Notes under the pieces: model-generated
The model's input: only the letters and a program-made list of their open reading frames with translations
Databases searched by the model: none
What the model was told of the DNA's origin: nothing
Assembly (NCBI GenBank): GCA_009192285.1
Contig: WBVU01000017.1
Location: 1,172,362 to 1,236,361 of the forward strand
Direction of reading: 5' to 3'
DNA length: 64,000 nt
Origin: Morchella semilibera
Taxonomy: Eukaryota > Ascomycota > Pezizomycetes > Pezizales > Morchellaceae
Part shown: positions 11,859 through 21,845 of the stretch, in pieces
Layout of the letters: every line of letters begins with the position of its first letter
Numbering within the stretch: the stretch's first letter is position 1
Made by a program: the position numbers and the translations under genes

Positions 11859-12304
11859 TAATGAGTGGGCGGCGTGAAGTGAGGAGATCAACAGGAGAAG
11901 GGTTATATAATTATCCCGGAAGTCATGCTTTATATTCTGTGGACTGAAAATTCAGCTAGAGGTATATATATATATACCAATATCTAGAGTAGATTAATTA
12001 ATTACAGGTGATCTGCGCGCCCCGTAGCTAAAGGGCCGGCCGCGGGGTTTCTGGTGCTCACAGGCATCGTCTCGTGCACCACCCCATCAACTGTTTAAAA
12101 ACAATTCGGACTAGCTAGGCTTTAATCTTTAATCGTCATATATATAGGTATGTATAACTTGAGGTGAGAATAGGTTTCAGCTAAATTGTGCTGTTGCTAC
12201 ACAAAAGTGGTGGTGGAAACTTATTCTCGCAGCAAATAATTGATTCCCCCAAAATAGTACTTCTTCGAGTCATGCATGGAAGTGGGACTGTGCAAGCCAT
12301 AATG

Positions 12305-12429
12305 TACAGTAGGTAATAATATAAGTAGTGGAACACGGTGATACCTGTTTTGGTAAAACGCCACTAACACTTGGTGTTTGTACTCTCAGGGCGTTCATTA
12401 CTTATATAATTATTGCCTCTAGCACTGTA
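12305..12429. mobile_element. MITE family A, copy 2
   Basis: It starts TACAGTAGGTAATAATATAA and ends with ATAATTATTGCCTCTAG followed by CACTGTA. The interior repeats the copy 1 landmarks: GGAACAC-G-GATACCTGTTTTGG, AACGCCAC, and CTCAGGGCGTTC. TA flanks both ends. Confidence 0.7.
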
Positions 12430-14058
12430 TATCTGTCGTGTATCCTGTACTAATTTCTAAGGAAGGCCTTAGTTCTAAATCTTTTGATACAAGATAATTC
12501 CTAACGTACCGTATCATTCCATATAGAACCAGGTGAGCTGATCTTATTAAGATTTAGATCAGTTTGATGAACATACATGTAGTTATAGGCGCACCGCGCC
12601 ACTGGTCGGATGAATATTCCCAAATTCAAAACCTCGGCCACTCCAGGACCCGGGTTTGAAGATGCTGATAAGGCTTTCCTGTATATGGTAAACTCTCTGA
12701 TATCCATCTGTTCGAGACAAATACGGCTTGGGATCTCTCCCGGAAGGACGAAGCAAGACGCAACACTGCTCGTACCTAGACAGCATCATGAAATTCCCTA
12801 CTATTGAATTCAGTCCGACATCGAGCCACATGCGCGGCCAACCAGGGACGGAGACGGCCAGAATGTGCCTCAGAGGGGGAGGGTGGCCTATCATAGCCGG
12901 ACAAACATCAAACCGTCATCGGAGTTGTACGGTCGTTCAAGAGTGGTCGTAAACTCCGTGCTCGCACTCCGTGGATCAAGCCTTGTAAGATGTACCGGGG
13001 CCCCCTTCCAAACCGATGCTACGCAGCATAATAACCCAATACGCCATAGTCGACCGGCCCCGCCGCTGGTACCGAGACGTGTAATCCCGAGTATAATAGT
13101 ACCGGACTTGTACACACGGCGTGTTGTGATTAGAGAAACGACGTAGTGCGTTTACAATTACCGGCGGCTTAGTGCCAACTACGCCCAACCAATACTACAT
13201 GTATCCCAAGTACTCCGCGCGGGCGCGCCCGGTCACTCCTAGTAATAGTCATAAATTATCACTCGGTCATCAGCTGAGCCTTTATGTTGCAGTTTTCCGT
13301 AATTGACAGTGCACGTTTGATCGAAGATATGTGTACCGTGTACCTAGATACCACTCTTTTAATCGCACATTGCATGCACGGTCGCTATATCGAACGAGCG
13401 GGCGGTGAAGCTATCTGACCCGTCCGAAACAAGGTCACCACGGCATTCTGATCTAGACCTGCCCCATCGACCGCTCCACCGCTAAACGTCTAGCATATCT
13501 ACGTACAAATTCACCGCCCAATGATACTTTTCCTTTGTCATTTAATATAATGCTTAGATTTAACATCGAGGGGAGAGATATATACCGCGATCTGGGCTGG
13601 GCTAATTCGGTCGGTATCGGGAGATCTAGAGCGGGTTTCGATACAAGGAACTCACCTGCACTGAAAAAAGGATTGACACATTGAGAGGCTATAGTTCAAT
13701 TAGAGGCTTTTCCTCATGTCACCCAAGCTAGATCCACTGATCAATCCTTCAACAGGGAACTACATGTGTGAATAGATCAATCCCGGAGGGCCAGTGCGTG
13801 GCGGAGAAATCTGCTGTCGGTTTTCATGGCAGATTTTCAAAGCAAGAATCCCGATATAGATATATTGATGTAGTGCAGGGAATGGAAATAAGCACTCAGG
13901 TCTGGGTTGTGGATCAATTCATTTGTCAAATAATACATCACAATACAAAAGACCTTTATTTGGGGTAACATCTTCCTCCCTTGAAGCTAGCGTTCCATAA
14001 ACTCGAAGGACTATCCTTAATAAGAAAGTACATTGGTTTCCCTAAAAGGTTCAGCTCT

Positions 14059-14602
14059 CTAGTAATCCATATGCAGGTAGTCCATTCTCCATCTGAACCT
14101 CTCCATGTCACCGTCGTACGGTACCGCTTTGATATTCATACAGCCTGGCCGTTCCGAATTACCCCCAGGTGCGACGGACCAATCCTTCCTTGCGCAATTT
14201 GACAATCTTCCTATCGCAATTGGCGGCATTCTGTCACAAATACCAAACAGCTGTCAGCAGTCATTCTACGAAAGGCAACGTAAATGTGTATGTGTCTGCT
14301 AACCTCGGATGCACGATGCACTCCTCGACGACCCACATCTGCTCGGGAAGTGGCGGCGACTGGAGCGGGCGAAGATAAACCTCGCATTCATCCATACCAC
14401 CCCAACCAGGCTGGAGGGTAAGGCATTTCTCCTCGCCCCTATCATCTACCGAGCTGATAGTCACAGGCCCACGATCACCGCCACCGGCGGAACGTATTTT
14501 CCAGTTCCGCTCCTGTCCGACTCCAGCGACTGCGTTGTCGCCGTAAGAGGTGAGGTTGTTCTCCCCATGGATGATTCTGGCGATTCCTGCTGGTGCGGAC
14601 AT
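14059..14602 (-). CDS. Small probable beta-trefoil protein
   Basis: complement(join(14059..14230,14304..14602)), 156 aa; one 73-nt intron whose phase (2/1) joins HP-R-MPPIAIG in frame. The start is the ATG of MSAPAGIARIIHGENN; the frame stays open upstream but that part is low-complexity leader. Tryptophan motifs recur at W34 (QERNWKI), W90 (PEQMWVV) and W147 (ERFRWRM), a spacing of 56 and 57 residues, the threefold period expected of a beta-trefoil (ricin-B-like lectin or fungal protease-inhibitor folds). No signal peptide is visible, so it is probably cytoplasmic. Ligand and function are unknown. Upstream, about 14740-14770 is a GA microsatellite. The intron donor GTTAGC is weak, which is the main doubt about the model. 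Confidence 0.6.
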
Positions 14603-15698
14603 ATTTGAGATAATTGGAGGTAATTGAAAGGATAAGATGTATGAGTGGTAGAATGCTACAATGTATTCAGAAGACGAGTGATGATTTCGATGATGGTGGA
14701 GTGTTGAGGAACCGTGGGGAGGAAGGGGTTGATATAGGATTTTTCTAGAGAGAGAGAGAGAGTGAGAGTGAGTGAGAACCTGTGAATCTGCGGAGAGATC
14801 CTCGTTCATGCCAAGCTAGCCAACGGATCACCGTACTGGATACATGTATGTCTGAGCTCAGCTCCGAATTAATTAATAACCATTAGCTATGTATCCTAAA
14901 AGAACTAAGCTTCCTACTGTATACAGGTTTTATTTATCCTGGCTTGCAGTAGTGCCATTGAAGTATGGCTACATGTATATAGAATTCGAATAATATGGGA
15001 ACATTCAAACATCGATCTAGCTACATGTACTGCATATATACAGCAAGAATATATCCGCGGATCCAGAGCACCTTGGATCGTACATTTTATATACATTTCA
15101 ATTGATGGTCAATTAGATCTTTGATTTCACTATAATAATATATATATTACATGTAGCTACTTGTAGCTAGGAAGTGATGGAACGTTCGAACGCTGCTCAA
15201 GTCGGCGTAGGTTTTCGGAGCATGACAATTGTCTTAGCGAGATGCACGACATTCGGCGCCAAACTTCGGCTAATCGGATGATTTTCAGCTAGTTTTGATC
15301 AACCGAGATCGAGACCCCATGGCCGGCAGGGCTTCCGTTGAGAAGATGTCCCTGAATTACTAACCATAGCTAGCTCTGCATTGGAGTAGTCTCTGGGGTG
15401 TCGTGTAGGATACCAAAATACCAGTACTAGTCAATCATGTCAGGGTATCTTGGTTCTAAATGCTGCACCATGGGTGCATGTTTTAGTGCTGTCTCACCCC
15501 AGACGATCATCTCCCTGGGGCCTCCAAGATTCATGCAGCTTGGCACAAAACCAGCTCATATGAGATCATCTACATTTATCTTAAGGAGAAAAGGAGTTTG
15601 ACACTAGACCTCTTCATGGTGCAACGACGGCCAAGAACGTCGAAAACGAGCATAGAGGGTTCAAGGAAAATCAACAGAGATACTTGTTTTAATTGTGC

Positions 15699-15800
15699 TA
15701 CGGGTGTAGGGGTACGGTAAGTCTGTAGACAGTGGTCGTGGTTGCAACAGCAGTAGGTGTCTAGTCTACAGCTAGATTTACCCTACACCCGTACGCGTAG
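15699..15800. mobile_element. Inverted-repeat element, family F copy 1
   Basis: Ends CTACGGGTGTAGGGG and CCCTACACCCGTACGCGTAG are inverted, with an inner TCTGTAGAC/GTCTACAG pair. A weaker outer inverted pair (AGACCTCTTCATG near 15608; CATGAAGAGGTCT near 15916) encloses it, so a larger nested structure is possible. Confidence 0.55.
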
Positions 15801-15958
15801 TACAGAGAACTCTATCCATTTATATTTTTATCAATTTGCCTTGTACTCTCCGTGGTTAATCTTGGTGTTCTTAGACGTTGTACTGTACCCGGGCCCTCAT
15901 GAGAACCATGCATACCCCATGAAGAGGTCTAAATACTATTTCTATACGTATATACTTA

Positions 15959-16026
15959 GGCGTTTAGTAAAAAGTCGTGAAAACTGGGGTTGGAACGGGG
16001 CAAATTTTCACGACCTTCTGAACGCC
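15959..16026. mobile_element. Short foldback element
   Basis: GGCGTTTAGTAAAAAGTCGT at the left is mirrored by TTTTCACGACCTTCTGAACG at the right across a loop of about 20 bp. Non-coding. Confidence 0.5.
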
Positions 16027-16202
16027 CAAGTACTCAATAGCCGGAAAATAAATTTATCATCCAGAAACAATTAACTCCAAACCCCAATCGGGGGTTGAAG
16101 CATCAGAGTCGTGGATAGAAGACCACACCCAATTATTGGCGCCGGCCAATCAGAAGAAGGCTGGGCACGAGACAGGTCCTAAGTAGGTAGGTACATAGCT
16201 AG

Positions 16203-16271
16203 TACTACGGGGGTAGGGAAAGTCGCCAGAGCTGCGCCGGCCATGGTTGCAATCCCCTACCCCCGTAGTAC
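16203..16271. mobile_element. Inverted-repeat element, family F copy 2
   Basis: TACTACGGGGGTAGGG and its inverse CCCTACCCCCGTAGTA bound a 69 bp element. The ends resemble those of the 15699 element (CTACGGG-GTAGGG), so the two may be related. Confidence 0.55.
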
Positions 16272-16408
16272 GTGAGATCACGACGATCCATCTGGGCTGT
16301 GTGAGTCGTATGTGATTCAGTCATGTGAAGGATTTTTGGTAGTAGTAATCAAATTGTGCTGCATGATCGACAAATTCGATGGGGCTAGAGAAGGGATTGA
16401 TTCATGCA

Positions 16409-16840
16409 GGGAAGTCCTGGATTCTGCGAGTCTCACCAGCCCAGGGGATAATTGCCATTTGTAGGTACTTCCTGTCCGGGCTGTGGCAAAGTCACTGAGC
16501 CCGTCACCTCCTGTGGGTGTTTGTCAGAGATTAGAGTCTTTTATAAACACGGGAACGAACAAAAAATCATTAATTCCCAATCTTGGCGCGCATAAAGGCT
16601 CACAAATACTCTGAGAAGCATAGGGATATATCTCCATGCGCGCGTACGTACCTTCAAGTCTTGTAGTTGAAAATACTATATCACATCCTACTTACATCCA
16701 ACTTGCATGTCTTGGAAGTCTTGGGAATAAATAATTTTTTGTTCGTTGATGGCTAAAAGACTCTTTTGTTAGCAAAATGTGGGACTATTATTACTGAAAT
16801 AGGAAGTCCTGGATTCTGCAAGTCCTAACAGGGGATACTG
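16409..16840. repeat. Direct repeats flanking a MITE
   Basis: GGAAGTCCTGGATTCTGC is present at about 16410 and again at 16802, both followed by [GA]AGTC. The family D element at 16532 lies between. Partial copies (TCCTGGAT) occur near 19687 and 20905. Confidence 0.55.
16532..16766. mobile_element. MITE family D, copy 2
   Basis: Arms of about 45 bp: AGAGTCTTTTATAAACACGG and following GAACGAACAAAAAATCATTA on the left are inverted at the right, ending GGCTAAAAGACTCTT. The terminal GAGTCTTTT matches the element at 11583. The right TA flank is lost. Confidence 0.65.
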
Positions 16841-18376
16841 TGAAACCACTGGCCTATATAGCTTGCATAGCACAATCACCATATGCCCTGATTTGAGTTC
16901 AACTGCATGTACATTGATTCTCGATATAACTAAACAAGGCGTGGGTGGTAATGATCATGAAGTTTAGTCTAGACGTAGATCATGACGCATATTGATGGCG
17001 CTCTTAATCTTCTCACTCGGAGTACAAGGGTCGGTTATCTTACCTCGTTGGACTTTGAGCCATATATACAGGGATTAAGCCAACCTCGATGGACTAAACC
17101 CTCGTATTTCCACGAGGATCGGCTACGAGGCGCCAGAGTCAAGTTGGAGGTTATGAATTATGCATTATAATCATTATTGCCTCACTCTGAGCCTGTTTTT
17201 GAGTTGGTTTTGTGTATAGCGAGCGAAGTGAAGGCCAGGTCAATTGATCAAAGACAGGGCCAACCAGCCCCAATGGATAAGTGGAGCCATGGAGAGGTGA
17301 TAATAACATCGCAATATTGTTAAAGATAAAGATACTAACATATGGGCAGTATTTATAACCAGATTAGGATCAGTGACGAGAGATGACCGATCAGATAAAT
17401 CTTTAACTTGGAAATCTATTAGTATTAAATGGAGGTTGGGTATATACAGTCCGTAGTCCAATCGCCCTATATAGCTATAGCTATATATATTTATATTTAT
17501 AAAGGTAATCGCCTTATAGAGGTATGGGTTCTCGGGCTAAAACAGCCCTCGTATACAAATTCTCCTTGTCCATAAGGGGGTACACGCCCTATAAGGGTGC
17601 GACTTCGTGCACCCAACTACTTTCCGGCCTTCACGAGAACTTTTGGGTAGGGGCTTTACCAATACCGTATTCTTACTGTATTACGTACTACATGTAGCTT
17701 AATGACGGGAATACAGTAAGTGATTGGTCCCGCCCCTCTTTCTTGTCGACATGTCGCGATAGAAGCTGTTCTAATTCGGGTTGCAACGGATAGAACATAG
17801 GGTTTCTATTGTCTATCGTTAGAACCCCCCCCCCCCCTTCCCCCGGGGGTTCTACCTGTTTTGCTCCCTCTATGATTTCTATTGCTCGTCACAATGAGTC
17901 TAATCCCTGTACCTTCTAGTGGGCTACTGGAATAGTAGTGGTTAAATAGAACAGAGAACTTTCTTTACCTACGGGAAACCACCTTTTGGTTTCTATCCTA
18001 TTGGATGGGAGAGAGATAGGGATAGAGCAGCTTCTACGGGAGGCCGGTCCTCGGCCATGTATCATACAATGTAGCCCTAACCCCAAAGTAGGCCGCCAGA
18101 TCGATCACCAACACCATATACTTAACTAAAGAGATCTGGAGTGATTATTGTATGTAACTATGACGTGGCCTGTAGATATTCCCACATATCACAATGCCTA
18201 TATGTAGTATCTCGTCTGGAATAGAGAGACTTTGTTTGTCGGTGTTCCCATATACGACGTACATAGTTTGACCTGCAGCTCAGTAGTACTCAGTACCCCG
18301 ATTGAACAACTGTACAATATTCTTAATTTATTGTATATGTGCGCCGCCTCTCAATATGATGATGGGTAGATGTCAT

Positions 18377-18547
18377 CCTTATCCCTTAGTCTGTCAGTAA
18401 AATGCTGACCCCCCAAGAAGAAGCAAATTTTGTGTGGCTTTAATTTACTGACAGATCCCGTTATCTCCCTTATCAAATAATAGATCTTCCATACAAATTT
18501 AATTCCTCTATTATAGGGGGGCCAGCATTGACAGACTAAGGGATAAC
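18377..18547. mobile_element. MITE family C, copy 1
   Basis: Ends CTTATCCCTTAGTCTGTCAG and CTGACAGACTAAGGGATAA-type sequence (ATTGACAGACTAAGGGATAA on the right) are inverted. The inner parts of the arms carry ATGCTGACCCCCC and its inverse. A second copy in the opposite orientation lies at 46452-46598. Confidence 0.75.
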
Positions 18548-18790
18548 GAGAGGCGGGTGTAATATCTAGATCTAACACCCCCGAACTCCCCCTAGAGCAA
18601 ACCAAAATAAAGGAAGAAGCAGAATTAACGCTATGAAACTGGTCAACGATAAACAACTATTTAGCCCCCAAAGCTATCCTCCCTTCATCCTTATTCTCGT
18701 TATCAATTTGATAGTATCTTTCCCCTATCGTTCACAGTTTGTCACGGCCAGAGAAATGTATGAATTCGAAATCTTGTATTTATTATTGGT

Positions 18791-18893
18791 AAGCGTCATT
18801 AAGTACCTTAAATAAATGCGATTGATCCCCCCACCCCCAAAAAAAAAGAAAAGAAAAAGAGAAAGAAAAGAAAAAAGAAAGCGTCATTGAGTA
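18791..18893. mobile_element. Poly-A retroposition footprint 1
   Basis: The direct repeats AAGCGTCATTAAGTA (18791-18805) and AAGCGTCATTGAGTA (18879-18893) differ at one base. They flank a 73 bp insert that ends in an A-rich tail (about 18839-18878). This is the arrangement left by target-primed insertion of a truncated LINE or a SINE. Confidence 0.6.
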
Positions 18894-21466
18894 TGTGTGA
18901 GATATATCTTAATAGAATTTTAGTTACAGCTAGTTGATGCGAACTATAGCTACCACGGTCTTTAGTAACTATTACAGTACCAAAAAGAGGGCCCGGTGGG
19001 ATCACTACGGTATTCCCGTTGATACGCTAGCAATGCGGCAAGAATACGGTATTTGTACAGTACACTTCCTCTAATGCCGGTTTAATTCGGTATTCGTCAC
19101 TAAATTCCGTAGTCCTATGGTAGTGATTTCACCCTATTTCTTCATACTATAGTTCAATACCCTACATAACCTTTAAGACTTGGTACATCCTGGTGGTCAC
19201 AGAATTAAGGCTGTAGGATACCTGGACCGTATATATATCTAAGAATCTACCAGAAAATGAAATCCCACGCAACTATCAGGTGTTCTAGTAACTCAAGTCG
19301 ATAAACGTTAACTACAAGTAGATGAATACTCACAAATTAAAGCTAGGTACTACTAGTAAAATTATCTATGATTCCATGAGAAATCCGTGGTGCATGCGCC
19401 GCTGATAGTACATGGATCAAACTTTTGTCTAGACCTAGCGCAGCCTGGTTAAATATCAAAAGTGGCGCCACATTGTGGTGCACCTGGCTATTTGGTATTG
19501 ATATATATATATACTTTAGACTACTAAGCATATCAGTTCCTCGTCGGATTATTGCTACGCCCCGACCCTCCCTGCTCACCGGCTACTACGAAATTCTTAA
19601 TGTGTAAGTAATATGGGTCGGTTTTTAGTAAACTAGTATTTGAATCTAGAAATATGAAACTTAAGGGTACTTTGCTACGTTGAATAGGAAATCCTGGATA
19701 AGGTACTTCGAAGCTGAGAGTCAAATTGGTAGTAGATTACCTTGGCCAATCATATATAGTAATCTACTCATTGCTCGCATAATCAATTAGCTTAATACGT
19801 ATCATATTTGAAAGACCTAAAATCAAATAGCTCGAGGTCTGCCACATTCGGGTTTTGATGTATAGCAGGTTTCCATACATGCAAGGGGGTACTAAAGACC
19901 CCATTTTATCCACATCCTATGTCTACGCTAAGGTTAGTATCAGATCTCTACTATTGCATCCCTACAGGGTGTTAAATATGATACCGACTCATGAACCGTC
20001 ACTCGCTCACATATGGTCACTCGATCATTTACAGTCACTCGTTGGGCCGATCATATGTATTTATCCACCACCGGTAGTCACTTGCATTGATGATCCTAGT
20101 GGGTGGTGATTTCGAGGATAAAGAGTAGTAGCACTTAACTAGTGAGCGGAGGAACCGTGCGTTTTGAGACGTCAAGTGCGCAAGTCCACAGCGTTCAATA
20201 TATCAAAAGGCAGGCTAGACCTATATAAATTGTGGGATTATTGAGTATATTTATATTCCGAGTAAAATTCCATCAGTCAAGACTAGAATCTGCACCGTTT
20301 AAATCCCTCAATATACACACGGCGGAACTACTAGAAACCCCCACTTTAAGACATATATACTTCAAGAGTTAAACTCTCAGGCAGCGCAGGTAACGGACCC
20401 GTACAGGGCTGACTGCGCTGTCTTACATGGACTGATGTAGTCGGGCGTCCATATGGAGTTGACTGAAGTCGGGCTTCAGTCGACATAGACTCGTTCATCA
20501 TATGCCAGGTGTGCTGGGTGCATGCTTCATTCCCTAGGTAAATTGTCTGGGGGCGATGGAAACCCCAAGCGCGCATCGCCGACACCCTTTGCTTAATTCA
20601 GCACCTCCACAACGTTCCATATGTCGAGAGGGAAAAGAAGCCAGAGGGAGCGAAAATAATCTAACCGCCATACGGCCCTCGTTACAACCTGGTGCTTCCC
20701 TTCATCAACAGATATCAGGAGTGTCCGTAATTCGAGCTTAAGCGCTATCTTTAACAGAATCCGTTAGCCCGGAATCCCTCTATATGTGACTTGGTGTTAG
20801 AAGTAATCACTTAGTCTTAGCAGTGTGGTTTAATGTGAATTTCCGACTCGCGATGCACGCCTTTTGCAAGGCTCTCTGTGAAGGAGTATATCCAGAATTT
20901 GGCATCCTGGATTCTGATTCTATATTTTTATTAGCTCATTGGGCTTAGATCCGGGTATTAGAAATATTACCTCATTCACCGTGGGAGGAGCTAATCTGGA
21001 CTCCTGGCCTGCTTTGTGGGGCTTGATAAGCCGGCTGGCACCAGCGGGCCTCTATGGTTCCGAACTCGCCGTAATGAAGTGATCGGAGTGGATGTATAGA
21101 GCTGGAGGGTGATGGACGGGGAGCAGACTGTCGGGGTGAGAATGGAGAGAGCGTTAATATTGGAATGGGTATTGATGGGCCGGGATCACACTCATGTAGG
21201 ATGTAGATTCACGAAAGGCGGATAGATAAGCAGTACCGGGGATGAGTACACGTAGTCATGAATATCAGGAGGAAAAGGAGGTGAGGTGAGATAAATGCAT
21301 CTAAGAGAGATGCATGCACATGTAGATAGTTGTTATTAATACAATTCTACCAGTGGAAGGCCTAAACACCTAAGTTAAGTTCGGTGATGGTAATTAATAA
21401 TACATGTACTTTATACTAGAAGGCGCTGAATAATGCTACATGTACCCCGAGGGTCCTTAAATTATA

Positions 21467-21606
21467 AAGTGATGCAACAGGCTGGATATTCTATCTATTA
21501 TATAGCTCCGCCTGATGCAATTCGACATATATAATTTACTTCTCAACTTTGGACATGGTGGCCAGTAGCTGCAAAATTTGTGTTTTTGTCGCCGTTGCAT
21601 CACTTT
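21467..21606. mobile_element. Inverted-repeat element
   Basis: AAAGTGATGCAACAGGC and GCCGTTGCATCACTTT are inverted ends of a 140 bp non-coding element. Confidence 0.5.
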
Positions 21607-21845
21607 GAGACGTATGTAGTATCGGGTGAGAGGCCTAGATCCCCTGTGCTCTGGTAGAAATCATCCGCTGCGATAAGCGACTCCCTGCTTGGCGTTAACT
21701 CTGATAAGCGATCGTCAGACCCGACAGCTTGGAAGCGACATAGATTGAGTACGTAGGATGACTCATGCATTAGTCAACTCACGATCGCTTAAATCCCCAC
21801 CCCTCCTCCCTCCCAACACAACATACACGTCCATCTCCACCCATC

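Larger units (their letters stand above)
10656..14058. other. Intergenic tract with inverted-repeat elements
   Basis: Contains elements at 10788-10891, 11583-11858 and 12305-12429. About 12.6-13.2 kb is more GC-rich and open in several frames on both strands, but no frame shows domain motifs or splice-compatible exons. The long minus-strand open frame at 11451-11810 runs through an inverted-repeat element and is not a gene. Confidence 0.5.
14603..21845. other. 7 kb gene-poor tract with many inverted-repeat elements
   Basis: I see no protein gene. The tract holds elements at 15699-15800, 15959-16026, 16203-16271, 16532-16766, 18377-18547 and 21467-21606, a poly-A retroposition footprint at 18791-18893, and several TACATGTA sites. 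There is a short perfect hairpin at 20457-20484 and a C/G homopolymer near 17829-17855. Open frames such as 15757-16074 overlap these elements and are not convincing. Confidence 0.5.

Noticed and set aside
12583-13146. Several overlapping open frames on both strands at 12.6-13.1 kb
   Set aside because: All are short, none has family motifs, and they compete in five frames; this is expected in locally GC-rich non-coding DNA.
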